Positions 34,148 through 41,317 of a DNA stretch of 49,314 nt are shown piece after piece; position 1 is the stretch's first letter, and every line of letters begins with the position of its first letter. The notes beneath the pieces were generated by a model. The model was given only the letters and a program-made list of their open reading frames with translations. It ran no database searches and was not told the DNA's origin. A program made the translations under genes and the position numbers. This DNA is from JBBIWA01 sp037439425 (GTDB lineage Bacteria; Acidobacteriota; Blastocatellia; RBC074), in assembly GCA_037439425.1 (NCBI GenBank), contig JBBIWA010000030.1, positions 1 to 49,314 of the forward strand. The letters are read 5' to 3'.

Positions 34148-34932
34148 CTCACTCCCCCTGCTTCCCGTCGCTCCCGAACGTAGTGAAGAAAGCGGGCCAT
34201 CTGCTCCAGCCCGGTAGTGAAAGCCTGATAAACCTGAGCGAGCTTGAGGTTGGAGTAGTTACGGATCAATGCCTCGCGCAGTGGCGCCACCCAGGAGAGT
34301 TCCTCTGCGAACTGGCGTGGGATGATCTCCTGCTGGCCGAGCAACTCGATTGTTTTAGAGGGCAGCTCGACTGCGGCGCCATACTCTTGCAACAAGGAGT
34401 AACCGAGGTCCAACAAAGATTGGGTCGCCAGTTGCAACCCGCGCTCAACAGCCCAGAGCTTGATCCGATCAGCGGTCAACTCCTCCAGGGTGTAGCGCGG
34501 CATCTGACGCAACGTGGCCAAATAATCTTCGAGCGCGGCGGCCTGACGCGCGCGGTCAATGATCGTATCGTCTTCATCTGCTATGGCCGGCGCTTCAGCG
34601 AAGTAATCGCGATAAGTTTCAAAGCGCCACCGGGCCAACTGGCCTTCATCGCGGACGTAGAGAGGTTGCCCTCGCCGGAAGGCCTCAAACCGGACCGCGA
34701 GCGGTGCGCGGTTGAGAAAGACGATCTCAAGCTGCTGCTCAGCCTGGTGCTTCAGAGCGTTGAGCAGGTGTACCTGGTAAGGGAGCCTCTGGCGCTCTTC
34801 GGCCAGCAGCACGGCAATACGTGATTTGCGGCCCTCCTGGCCAGCTTCAGGCGGGGCCAGCAGGCAGGCAAATTGAACCTCAGGGCGCGCCGCAAAAAAC
34901 TCGCTCAGCTGTTTTTCCACTACCTGATTCAT
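34144..34932 (-). CDS. Degenerate MNT-HepT fusion protein in the ruvAB operon
   Basis: The protein has 262 residues. Residues about 15-110 have the outline of a minimal nucleotidyltransferase (MntA type), but the catalytic GSxxxG...DxD core is missing: the loop reads LLAPPEAG and the strand KSRIAVLL. Residues about 155-255 are a HEPN domain of the HepT/DUF86 kind (ADRIKLWAVERGLQLATQSLLDLGY ... ALIRNYSNLKLAQVYQAF). The HepT RNase motif R-x4-H-x-Y appears as R219-x4-R224-x-Y226, with the histidine replaced. Normally MntA and HepT are separate antitoxin and toxin; here they are one protein, both sites apparently dead. It opens the ruvA-ruvB operon with a 4-base overlap. Confidence 0.75.
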   Translation of the reverse strand: MNQVVEKQLSEFFAARPEVQFACLLAPPEAGQEGRKSRIAVLLAEERQRLPYQVHLLNALKHQAEQQLEIVFLNRAPLAVRFEAFRRGQPLYVRDEGQLARWRFETYRDYFAEAPAIADEDDTIIDRARQAAALEDYLATLRQMPRYTLEELTADRIKLWAVERGLQLATQSLLDLGYSLLQEYGAAVELPSKTIELLGQQEIIPRQFAEELSWVAPLREALIRNYSNLKLAQVYQAFTTGLEQMARFLHYVRERREAGGVS

Positions 34933-34976
34933 CGCTCTCTGGCAGTTTACGGGAGAGACGCGATGAGTGTCAATTT

Positions 34977-35022
34977 ACGCCAACAGTTGGCGTTGACAGT
35001 CAAAGCGCGGCTGCGCTATCGT
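34977..35022 (+). promoter_or_regulatory. Palindromic operator-like site and promoter before rex
   Basis: ACGCCAACAGTTGGCGT (34977-34993) is a perfect 8-bp palindrome around one base. Its last T begins TTGACA (34993-34998), followed after 18 bases by TATCGT (35017-35022). A transcript from here would start near 35030 and suits the rex ATG at 35074. The palindrome does not match the usual Rex box (TTGTGA-N6-TCACAA), so another regulator may bind. Confidence 0.5.
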
Positions 35023-35073
35023 TGCCGAGAAGGTAAGAGCACGGAGCAAGCACTCTTATTTGAAACCGAGGTA

Positions 35074-35772
<699 letters not shown>

Positions 35773-35805
35773 CGAGTTCTTATCTCCGGTTGAGCATTGG
35801 AGCTC

Positions 35806-36609
35806 ATGGACGAGCAACAAATCCGCGAGCAGATTGTTGAAATAGCACGGCGCTGTTACGATCGCGGACTGATTGTCGCTGGCGACGGCAACATCAGTGT
35901 GCGGATTGCGCCCAACCGCATCATTGCCACGCCTTCGGGAGTGAGCAAAGGCTGGATGAAACCGGAGATGATGGTCGTGGTGGATGAAGAAGGGCGCTTG
36001 CTTGAGCCGTCTGCCTATCGGGTTTCGTCTGAATTCCCGATGCACCAGATCATCTATCGCACGCGCCCTGACATTCACGCCATCGTGCACGCGCATCCGC
36101 CGCACGCGACCGGATTTGCAGTGGCTGGACTGGCGCTCGACAAAGCCATTCTCTCCGAAGTGATTCTGACGCTCGGCTGCGTGCCGCTGGCCCGCTACGG
36201 CACCCCCTCAACCTCGGAGTTGACCGAAGCCATCAAACCGTTTTTGCCTTATCACGATGCGCTGCTGATGGCTAATCACGGCGCGGTGGCTTACGCCGAG
36301 ACGCTGGAGAAAGCTTTCAATAAGCTGGAGACGCTTGAGCATACGGCGCGCATCAGTTTGATTGCGCGCAGTCTGGGCAACGAAAACAGCCTGCCGCCCG
36401 AAGCGATTGAGAAGCTCTTCGAGATCCGCGAACGCAGCGGGATGATGCGCCCAGAAGCGCGCACCGGGCAAGCCTGCCCTTACACGCCGGGCGAGAGGCA
36501 GCATTCGACAATCCGGGCGAGCCTGGCTAACGGCGAAGAGCAGATCACGCTGACGCGAGCCGAGCTGGTCGAGTTGTTGACCGAATCTGCGCGCTTGCTC
36601 AGGCAGTAA
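35806..36609 (+). CDS. Class II aldolase with probable microcompartment-targeting C-terminus
   Basis: The protein has 267 residues from ATG 35806 (TTG 35797 also in frame). It is a class II aldolase/adducin fold, as in L-fuculose-phosphate aldolase: GDGNISVRI, TPSGVSKG, catalytic Glu in SSEFPMH (about 76), zinc ligands His95, His97 (VHAHPPHATG) and His158 (MANHGAVAY). Beyond the normal end (about residue 210) comes a linker and a final amphipathic helix ITLTRAELVELLTESARLL (247-265), the usual form of an encapsulation peptide. Next to BMC-H and BMC-P genes this suggests that it is the cargo enzyme. Similar aldolases act in fucose/rhamnose microcompartments. Substrate inferred only. Confidence 0.87.
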   Translation: MDEQQIREQIVEIARRCYDRGLIVAGDGNISVRIAPNRIIATPSGVSKGWMKPEMMVVVDEEGRLLEPSAYRVSSEFPMHQIIYRTRPDIHAIVHAHPPHATGFAVAGLALDKAILSEVILTLGCVPLARYGTPSTSELTEAIKPFLPYHDALLMANHGAVAYAETLEKAFNKLETLEHTARISLIARSLGNENSLPPEAIEKLFEIRERSGMMRPEARTGQACPYTPGERQHSTIRASLANGEEQITLTRAELVELLTESARLLRQ

Positions 36610-36693
36610 GCACCCTCTGTAGCGGTAGCTAATATGAGTTTCAGTAACCGCGTATGAGTAAGCAAGAGATCGTGAAAGGAGCGAAAGGATTAA

Positions 36694-36984
36694 ATGGAAG
36701 CACTCGGAATGATTGAGACCAAGGGATTAGTGGCCATGATTGAAGCTGCAGATGCGATGGTCAAAGCAGCCAACGTCACGCTGGTTGGCTACGAAAAGAT
36801 CGGCGCTGGTTTTGTCACGGCTATCGTGCGCGGTGATGTGGCTGCGGTTAAAGCCGCGACCGATGCGGGAGCGGCCGCAGCGCGGCGCGTGGGCGAACTC
36901 GTCAGCGTTCACGTCATCCCGCGTCCCCATGCCGCCGTAGACGACAACCTCCCGGTCACCCTCGAATCACGCAGCAGAAAATAG
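36694..36984 (+). CDS. Bacterial microcompartment hexameric shell protein (BMC-H)
   Basis: The 96-residue protein is a single BMC domain: EALGMIETKGLVAMIEAADA, ANVTLVGYEKIGAGFVTAIV, RGDVAAVKAATDAGAAAA and VSVHVIPRPHAAVD, followed by a short polar tail. Such proteins form hexagons that tile the faces of the shell, with a central pore whose residues lie in the EKIGAGF loop region. A ribosome site (AAAGGAG, further on AGGA) precedes it. It lies 84 bases after the aldolase gene and 75 before the pentameric vertex gene. Only one hexamer gene is seen here. Confidence 0.95.
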   Translation: MEALGMIETKGLVAMIEAADAMVKAANVTLVGYEKIGAGFVTAIVRGDVAAVKAATDAGAAAARRVGELVSVHVIPRPHAAVDDNLPVTLESRSRK

Positions 36985-37059
36985 AGACGCGATGCGTGAT
37001 GCGTAATGCGTGATGTGTCATCGCTCGTTACCCGTCACTCACCACTCATCACTGCTTTT

Positions 37060-37329
37060 ATGATCATCGGACGAGTCTTCGGCACAGTCGTCGCGACGCG
37101 GAAGGACGAGAGGCTACAGGGCAAAAAACTCCTTCTGGTTCGCCCGATCAATCTTCAGGGTGAAGATGAAAACAGTTACCTGGTGGCGGTTGACACGGTA
37201 GGCGCTGGCTACCGCGAGAAGGTGCTGGTCGTTTCCGGCAGCAGCGCGCGGCTGGCCGAGGGGATGAAAGATCGCCCGGTAGACGCAGCAATCATTGGCA
37301 TTATTGATACGGTGGAAGTGGCGGATTAG
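37060..37329 (+). CDS. Bacterial microcompartment pentameric vertex protein (BMC-P, EutN/CcmL family)
   Basis: I prefer ATG 37060 (89 residues) over ATG 37006, because the family starts with M..GRV.GTVVAT exactly as here. The body LQGKKLLLVRPINLQGEDENSYLVAVDTVGAGYREKVLVVSGSSAR and final DAAIIGIIDTVEV are typical of EutN/CcmL pentamers, which cap shell vertices. The 5' leader (36985-37059) is made of TGATGCGTAATGCGTG-type repeats facing TCACTCACCACTCATCACT and lacks a Shine-Dalgarno site, so translation may rely on coupling or structure. Confidence 0.93.
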   Translation: MIIGRVFGTVVATRKDERLQGKKLLLVRPINLQGEDENSYLVAVDTVGAGYREKVLVVSGSSARLAEGMKDRPVDAAIIGIIDTVEVAD

Positions 37330-37330
37330 C

Positions 37331-37796
37331 GTGCAAGAAACTTATTCTTTTCAGCCTTGGACTGAGAGGCCAAAGTGGAGTTCTGAAAGCGTGAGCTGTT
37401 TGCTTCTCTACCCTGATCACTTGAAGTCTGGGCCGGTACCTCGACTGATTGCCGATGCTTTGCGAGAGGCTGGCATTACTCACATTCTACCTGACGATCT
37501 GATCGCTGCTGGGGATTACCTTGCCGGAGCAGTCCGGGAAGCTGTCGAGCGCACGGATTGTTGCGGATTTAGCTGGTAGTAATCCCAACGTAATGTATGA
37601 AGTCGGAGTTGGGCACGGCTTGAAAAAGCCTCCGCTTCTGATTTTGCAAGAAGGGGGCACACAGGTCCCGGCTGCCTTTAATGACTATCCCATTGCAGAA
37701 TTCATCTTGCCTCTCATCATCGCTGACAGTAAAGACAATGTATCATGGGCTAGCTTTCAACAAGCTGAAGATAGAATAACCGAGTTACTCGGCTAG
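37331..37796 (+). pseudogene. Nucleoside 2-deoxyribosyltransferase/TIR-like gene, frameshifted
   Basis: From GTG 37331, one base after the BMC-P stop, the frame reads CLLLYPDHLKSGPVPRLIADAL ... GDYLAGAVREAVER and then goes wrong. The right continuation, ARIVADLAGSNPNVMYEVGVGHGLKKPPLLIL, is in another frame from about 37551 to the stop at 37794-37796. Loss of two bases in a CGCGCA run near 37550 explains it. ADLxGxNPNVxYEVGxxHGLxKP is the hallmark of deoxyribosyltransferase-like/TIR-like nucleotide-binding domains. The joined product would be about 155 residues. It may be a true pseudogene or a sequencing error. Confidence 0.7.
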
Positions 37797-37803
37797 ATTT
37801 TCA

Positions 37804-39540
37804 ATGAGCATCATTCGCATTGCGCTCGCACAGATCAATCCAACCGTTGGTGACTTTGCGGGCAACACGGCCAAAATCATTGCCAATATTGAGCGCGCCC
37901 GCGCGGCGGGAGCCGACATAGTAGCTTTTCCTGAACTCTCGCTCCCGGGCTATCCGCCAGAAGACCTGCTGCTCAAGCCGCAATTCATCAAAGCCAACCT
38001 GGAGGCGCTTGATGAAATCATCGCAGCTTCACGAGGGATCGTGACGATAGCTGGCTTCATAGCGAAGACGAATGATATTCACAATGCCGCGGCTGTGATC
38101 TGTGATGGCGAATTGAAAGGCGTCTATCACAAGGCCTATTTGCCCAACTACGGCGTCTTTGATGAGTATCGCTATTTTCAAGCCGGCGAGCGGGCGCCCA
38201 TCTTTGCTTATGGTGATGTGCTGATCGGCGTCAATATCTGCGAAGACATATGGTATCCGGGCGGGCCGACGCAGATCCAGGCGCTAGCCGGAGCGCAGTT
38301 GGTGATCAACATCTCGGCCTCCCCTTACTACGCAGGAAAAGGGTACGACCGCGAACGCATGCTGGCCACCCGCGCCGAGGACAATGCTGTCGCGCTGGCT
38401 TACGTCAATCTGGTGGGCGGCCAGGATGAACTGATCTTTGATGGCGACAGCCTGGTAATTGATGAACGCGGGCGAGTCGTGGCGCGCGGCAAAGTTTTTG
38501 AAGAAGACTTGATCATCGCCGATATCAACGCAGATCGTGTCTTCAAAGAACGCCTGCATGATCCACGCCGGCGGCAAGAAAGGATTGAGTTTGTGAGCGC
38601 CGGTATCGGCGTCGAACGGATTGTGCTGCGTGAGCAGTTGCCCGAGCGCACGGTCAGAGCTGAGATCCCATCTCTTATTGAGCCACGTCCGGAAAGGGTT
38701 GAAGAGGTCTATCGCGCGCTGGTGATGGGCACTCGCGACTACGTGCGCAAGAATGGTTTTGAGCGGGTAATCATCGGCCTATCAGGTGGTGTTGATTCAG
38801 CCCTGACGGCCTGCGTCGCAGTGGATGCGCTGGGTGCAGAACAGGTGACCTGCGTCTTTATGCCGACACGCTTCTCTTCGTTTGAAAGTGGACGCGACGC
38901 AGCGCAACTGGCTAAAAATCTTGGCGTGGCCTATCACGTCATCCCGATTGAAGAGACCTTTGAGCAATACCTGAAGATGTTGCAGCCGGTCTTCGACCAT
39001 ACGCCGATGGGAGTTGCCGAAGAGAACATTCAGGCGCGCATTCGCGGCAACATCCTGATGGCACTCTCGAATAAGTTTGGCGCGTTGGTGCTTTCGACTG
39101 GCAATAAGAGCGAAGTGAGCGTGGGATATTGCACTCTGTACGGCGATATGGCGGGTGGTTTCGCGCTGCTGAAGGACGTGCCCAAGACGCTGGTTTACGA
39201 CTTATGCGCTTATCGCAATCGTCGCGATGGGCAACCGGTGATTCCGGAATACATCATCACGCGCCCGCCTTCGGCTGAGCTGCGCGAAAACCAGAAGGAT
39301 ACCGATGCGCTGCCGCCCTATGAGGTACTCGATGCTATCCTTGAGCTTTACGTTGAGGAGGATCTGAGCGTGGAAGCCATCGTGGCGGAAGGTTTTGACG
39401 AAGAGACCGTCCGCTGGGTGATCAAGCACGTGGACCTCAACGAGTACAAGCGCCGCCAGGCTGCGCCCGGCATCAAGATCACCACACGCGCTTTTGGCCG
39501 CGACCGGCGTATGCCCATCACAAACAAATTCCATGGATAA
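37804..39540 (+). CDS. nadE: Glutamine-dependent NAD+ synthetase
   Basis: The protein has 578 residues and two domains. The N-terminal nitrilase-type glutaminase has its Glu-Lys-Cys triad at E44 (AFPELSLPGYPPEDLL), K110 (YHKAYLPNYGVFDEYRYF) and C146 (GVNICEDIW). The C-terminal synthetase has the ATP-pyrophosphatase loop SGGVDS (327-332), STGNKSEVSVGYCTLYGDMAGG and the closing ITTRAFGRDRRMPITN. It amidates deamido-NAD with ammonia from glutamine. It is cytoplasmic. It follows the microcompartment genes by 7 bases after the frameshifted gene, on the same strand. Confidence 0.97.
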   Translation: MSIIRIALAQINPTVGDFAGNTAKIIANIERARAAGADIVAFPELSLPGYPPEDLLLKPQFIKANLEALDEIIAASRGIVTIAGFIAKTNDIHNAAAVICDGELKGVYHKAYLPNYGVFDEYRYFQAGERAPIFAYGDVLIGVNICEDIWYPGGPTQIQALAGAQLVINISASPYYAGKGYDRERMLATRAEDNAVALAYVNLVGGQDELIFDGDSLVIDERGRVVARGKVFEEDLIIADINADRVFKERLHDPRRRQERIEFVSAGIGVERIVLREQLPERTVRAEIPSLIEPRPERVEEVYRALVMGTRDYVRKNGFERVIIGLSGGVDSALTACVAVDALGAEQVTCVFMPTRFSSFESGRDAAQLAKNLGVAYHVIPIEETFEQYLKMLQPVFDHTPMGVAEENIQARIRGNILMALSNKFGALVLSTGNKSEVSVGYCTLYGDMAGGFALLKDVPKTLVYDLCAYRNRRDGQPVIPEYIITRPPSAELRENQKDTDALPPYEVLDAILELYVEEDLSVEAIVAEGFDEETVRWVIKHVDLNEYKRRQAAPGIKITTRAFGRDRRMPITNKFHG

Positions 39541-39597
39541 TTCATCTCTCGTCTTGGGTGTCGTTGAAACTTTGCTGGTAGCCGATGATCAGAAACA

Positions 39598-40326
39598 ATG
39601 AATTTGCCCAATTCACTTACACTGCTGCGCATCTTCATCGTGCCGCTCCTGGTAGTGGTGCTGCTGACGAAATTTTCCGAAAACTGGATCGGCGTGCCGC
39701 AGCACTTGTTAGCAGTGAGTTTATTTCTAGTTGCGGCCCTCACTGATTGGTTGGACGGGTATCTCGCCCGCAGGCGAAAACAGGTTTCTCGCCTGGGCAT
39801 TTTGCTCGATCCCATTGCTGACAAGCTGCTGATTTCGGCAGCCTTCATTTCACTGGTCGAAAACAAGCTGGCTCCTGCCTGGGCAGTGGTGATTATCATC
39901 GGGCGCGAGTTTGCCGTCTCAGGATTGCGTTCGATTGCGGCGGCTGAAGGATGGGCGATTGCTGCTTCACCGATGGGCAAATTTAAGATGGTCTCGCAGG
40001 TTGTGACTATCGCGCTGCTCATTCTCTCTTCGGTTTCGGGCCAGCCGCCTCTCGAGACCAAAGCCTTCCCGATCATTGCCTTCTGGACCGTGCCGGAGAT
40101 GCATATGGCCATTGAGCATCTGATCGGTGAAGAAGCGCTGACTTCTCTCGACCTCCAAGTGTTGCTTTATGGGCTGGGCCGGGGACTTTTGTGGATTGTG
40201 GTGATTTCGGCCTGCTGGTCAATGTACGGGTATTTCTATCAGTTTTATGCCAATGCGCGTGAGCGCCTGGGAATTGAAGAGAAGAAGAAGCGAGCTTCGC
40301 TGCCTCTGGTGAGCAAGCAGCAGTGA
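39598..40326 (+). CDS. pgsA: CDP-diacylglycerol-glycerol-3-phosphate 3-phosphatidyltransferase
   Basis: This 242-residue inner membrane protein starts MNLPNSLTLLRIFIVPLLVV, as PgsA proteins do. The CDP-alcohol phosphotransferase motif is complete: D50-WL-D53-G54-YL-A57-R58, G67, D71 and D75 (SRLGILLDPIADKLL). Additional helices follow, with a longer insert (about 150-185) than in the shortest homologues. It makes phosphatidylglycerol phosphate from CDP-diacylglycerol. It ends the plus-strand group begun by rex. Confidence 0.92.
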   Translation: MNLPNSLTLLRIFIVPLLVVVLLTKFSENWIGVPQHLLAVSLFLVAALTDWLDGYLARRRKQVSRLGILLDPIADKLLISAAFISLVENKLAPAWAVVIIIGREFAVSGLRSIAAAEGWAIAASPMGKFKMVSQVVTIALLILSSVSGQPPLETKAFPIIAFWTVPEMHMAIEHLIGEEALTSLDLQVLLYGLGRGLLWIVVISACWSMYGYFYQFYANARERLGIEEKKKRASLPLVSKQQ

Positions 40327-40445
40327 GCATATGATTGGCGCCACACCCAGGCAGGCGCGCGCCTCGCACACCTACCCAGGCACAGCACTGCTGTAAGCGC
40401 AGCAGGAACGATGCCAGTTCTGCTCAATTCGGGTCTTGATGCCTG

Positions 40446-40578
40446 GGAGCCAGCAGGACGCTCCCCGACCCCCGGACCGCGGAAGCTGCCTGGAGCGGTC
40501 CAGGGCCTAGTTAATTAGGCAGCGCGGCGCGATACCTATAGCTGTACCCACCACTCCTGTGTACCACACACGCGCCTT
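40446..40578 (-). repeat. 133-bp interspersed repeat, copy 2 (inverted)
   Basis: The reverse complement of 228-360, with about four differences. The match begins at GGAGCCAGCA and ends at CGCGCCTT. A degenerate REP piece (ACACCCAGGCAGGCGCGCGCCTC, then CCTACCCAGG) lies just before it at about 40346-40380. Nothing in 40327-40747 looks coding. Confidence 0.85.
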
Positions 40579-40582
40579 TGGC

Positions 40583-40643
40583 TTCGGATTTCGAATTTCG
40601 AATTTCGGATTTAAATTCGCAATTCGCAATTCGCAATTCGCAA
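40583..40643. repeat. Inverted heptamer repeat (TTTCGAA / AATTCGC)
   Basis: Heptamers of TTTCGAA/TTTCGGA type are followed by AAATTCGC and then four AATTCGC units. The centre TTTAAATTCGC is the same as in the element at 111-163. Here it directly adjoins the 133-bp repeat, whereas near copy 1 there are 64 bases between them. Confidence 0.75.
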
Positions 40644-40716
40644 TCCCCAAACGTAGTTCACCGGCCCGCCGCCGGATCACTGAGCCTCACTTGAGTGTTT
40701 TGCGAGAAGAAAGATC

Positions 40717-40743
40717 AGTTATCAACCCGCCAGTTTGATAACT
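40717..40743. terminator. Hairpin, candidate terminator of the hicB operon
   Basis: AGTTATCAA (40717-40725) and TTGATAACT (40735-40743) pair over 9 bp with a 9-base loop. On the minus strand it lies just past the premature stop of the hicA remnant, followed by GATCTTTCTTC. The T-run is weak, so the terminator call is tentative. Confidence 0.4.
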
Positions 40744-40747
40744 TTCC

Positions 40748-40810
40748 TTATTCCTCTCGCGCCGCGCACTCAACGTGAGGGAGATGCTGGAGCAAGTCCT
40801 TGCGTTTCAT
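40748..40810 (-). pseudogene. Truncated HicA-like toxin remnant
   Basis: The ATG at 40810-40808 overlaps the hicB stop codon by four bases (ATGA), the usual coupling. It encodes MKRKDLLQHLPHVECAAREE and then TAA at 40750-40748. HicA toxins start MKRxDLLRHL..HGC..LREG and run to 60-80 residues with a catalytic histidine further on, which is lost here. Only 20 residues remain and no continuation could be found in other frames. Confidence 0.65.
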
Positions 40811-41019
40811 ATAGCGATTTTTTCTTCCTGAAACTCGGCTCCAGCAGCGAACAAAGCATCCTGCCTGTTAAACTCTAAAGCCTCCTTTAAAGTGATTCGG
40901 AGAGTTTCAAACGGTTCTTCACGTGTGCGTTCCTGGCAATTCACTCCCGGAACTTCTTCAATCCATCCTATCCACCAATCATTTTCCTTCTTGATCACCG
41001 CTGTATATTCCCTGTTCAT
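40807..41019 (-). CDS. HicB-family antitoxin-like protein
   Basis: The protein has 70 residues: REYTAVIKKENDWWIGWIEEVPGVNCQERT, the partial RNase-H-like fold of HicB antitoxins, followed by the helix EEPFETLRITLKEALEFNRQ. There is no DNA-binding C-terminal extension, as in short HicB proteins. GGAGG lies 7 bases before the ATG, which overlaps the stop codon of the upstream gene by four bases. The downstream toxin gene is truncated (40748-40810), so the antitoxin is present without an active partner in the window. Confidence 0.85.
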   Translation of the reverse strand: MNREYTAVIKKENDWWIGWIEEVPGVNCQERTREEPFETLRITLKEALEFNRQDALFAAGAEFQEEKIAI

Positions 41020-41291
41020 ACCGTAGCCTCCATACCTGATTTCGGCGGCCAGCCAATGGCTACAACTTCATCAAACTTGAGGAGTGATTCGGTGGACGGG
41101 TTCTCAACTATGGTCTTCGTAGCCTTGTAGGCACCGCCCCGAGGTTTGCCCGTCTCAAGATATGAAAGCCAGTCTTTCTTCAGGCGCTCTAACTCTGATT
41201 GTTCGATATCGTATGCACTGTCTGATCCTCCCCATTTGAAGTAGATGATTACTTTATGTTTAGGATCTCCTTTCTCAGTCCGCCTAACCAT
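41016..41291 (-). CDS. Small protein of unknown function upstream of hicB
   Basis: From ATG 41291 the protein has 91 residues. A TTG at 41321 overlapping the kinase stop codon (TTGA) would add 10 residues and would be translationally coupled to the kinase. It is soluble and charged, with KHKVIIYFKWGGSDSAYDIEQSELERLKKDWLSYL near the start and LLKFDEVVAIGWPPKSG near the end. I do not recognise the family. Its stop codon overlaps the hicB start (ATGA), so it is co-translated with hicB and probably belongs to the same unit. Confidence 0.65.
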   Translation of the reverse strand: MVRRTEKGDPKHKVIIYFKWGGSDSAYDIEQSELERLKKDWLSYLETGKPRGGAYKATKTIVENPSTESLLKFDEVVAIGWPPKSGMEATV

Positions 41292-41317
41292 TTGATGGCC
41301 TAGGGCCGATCTCCTTC

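Noticed and set aside
34963..35073. N-terminal extension of Rex as part of the protein
   Set aside because: The Rex family starts at the residues encoded from 35074, and a promoter with a palindrome lies in the extension. Kept as a finding but not used for the gene call.
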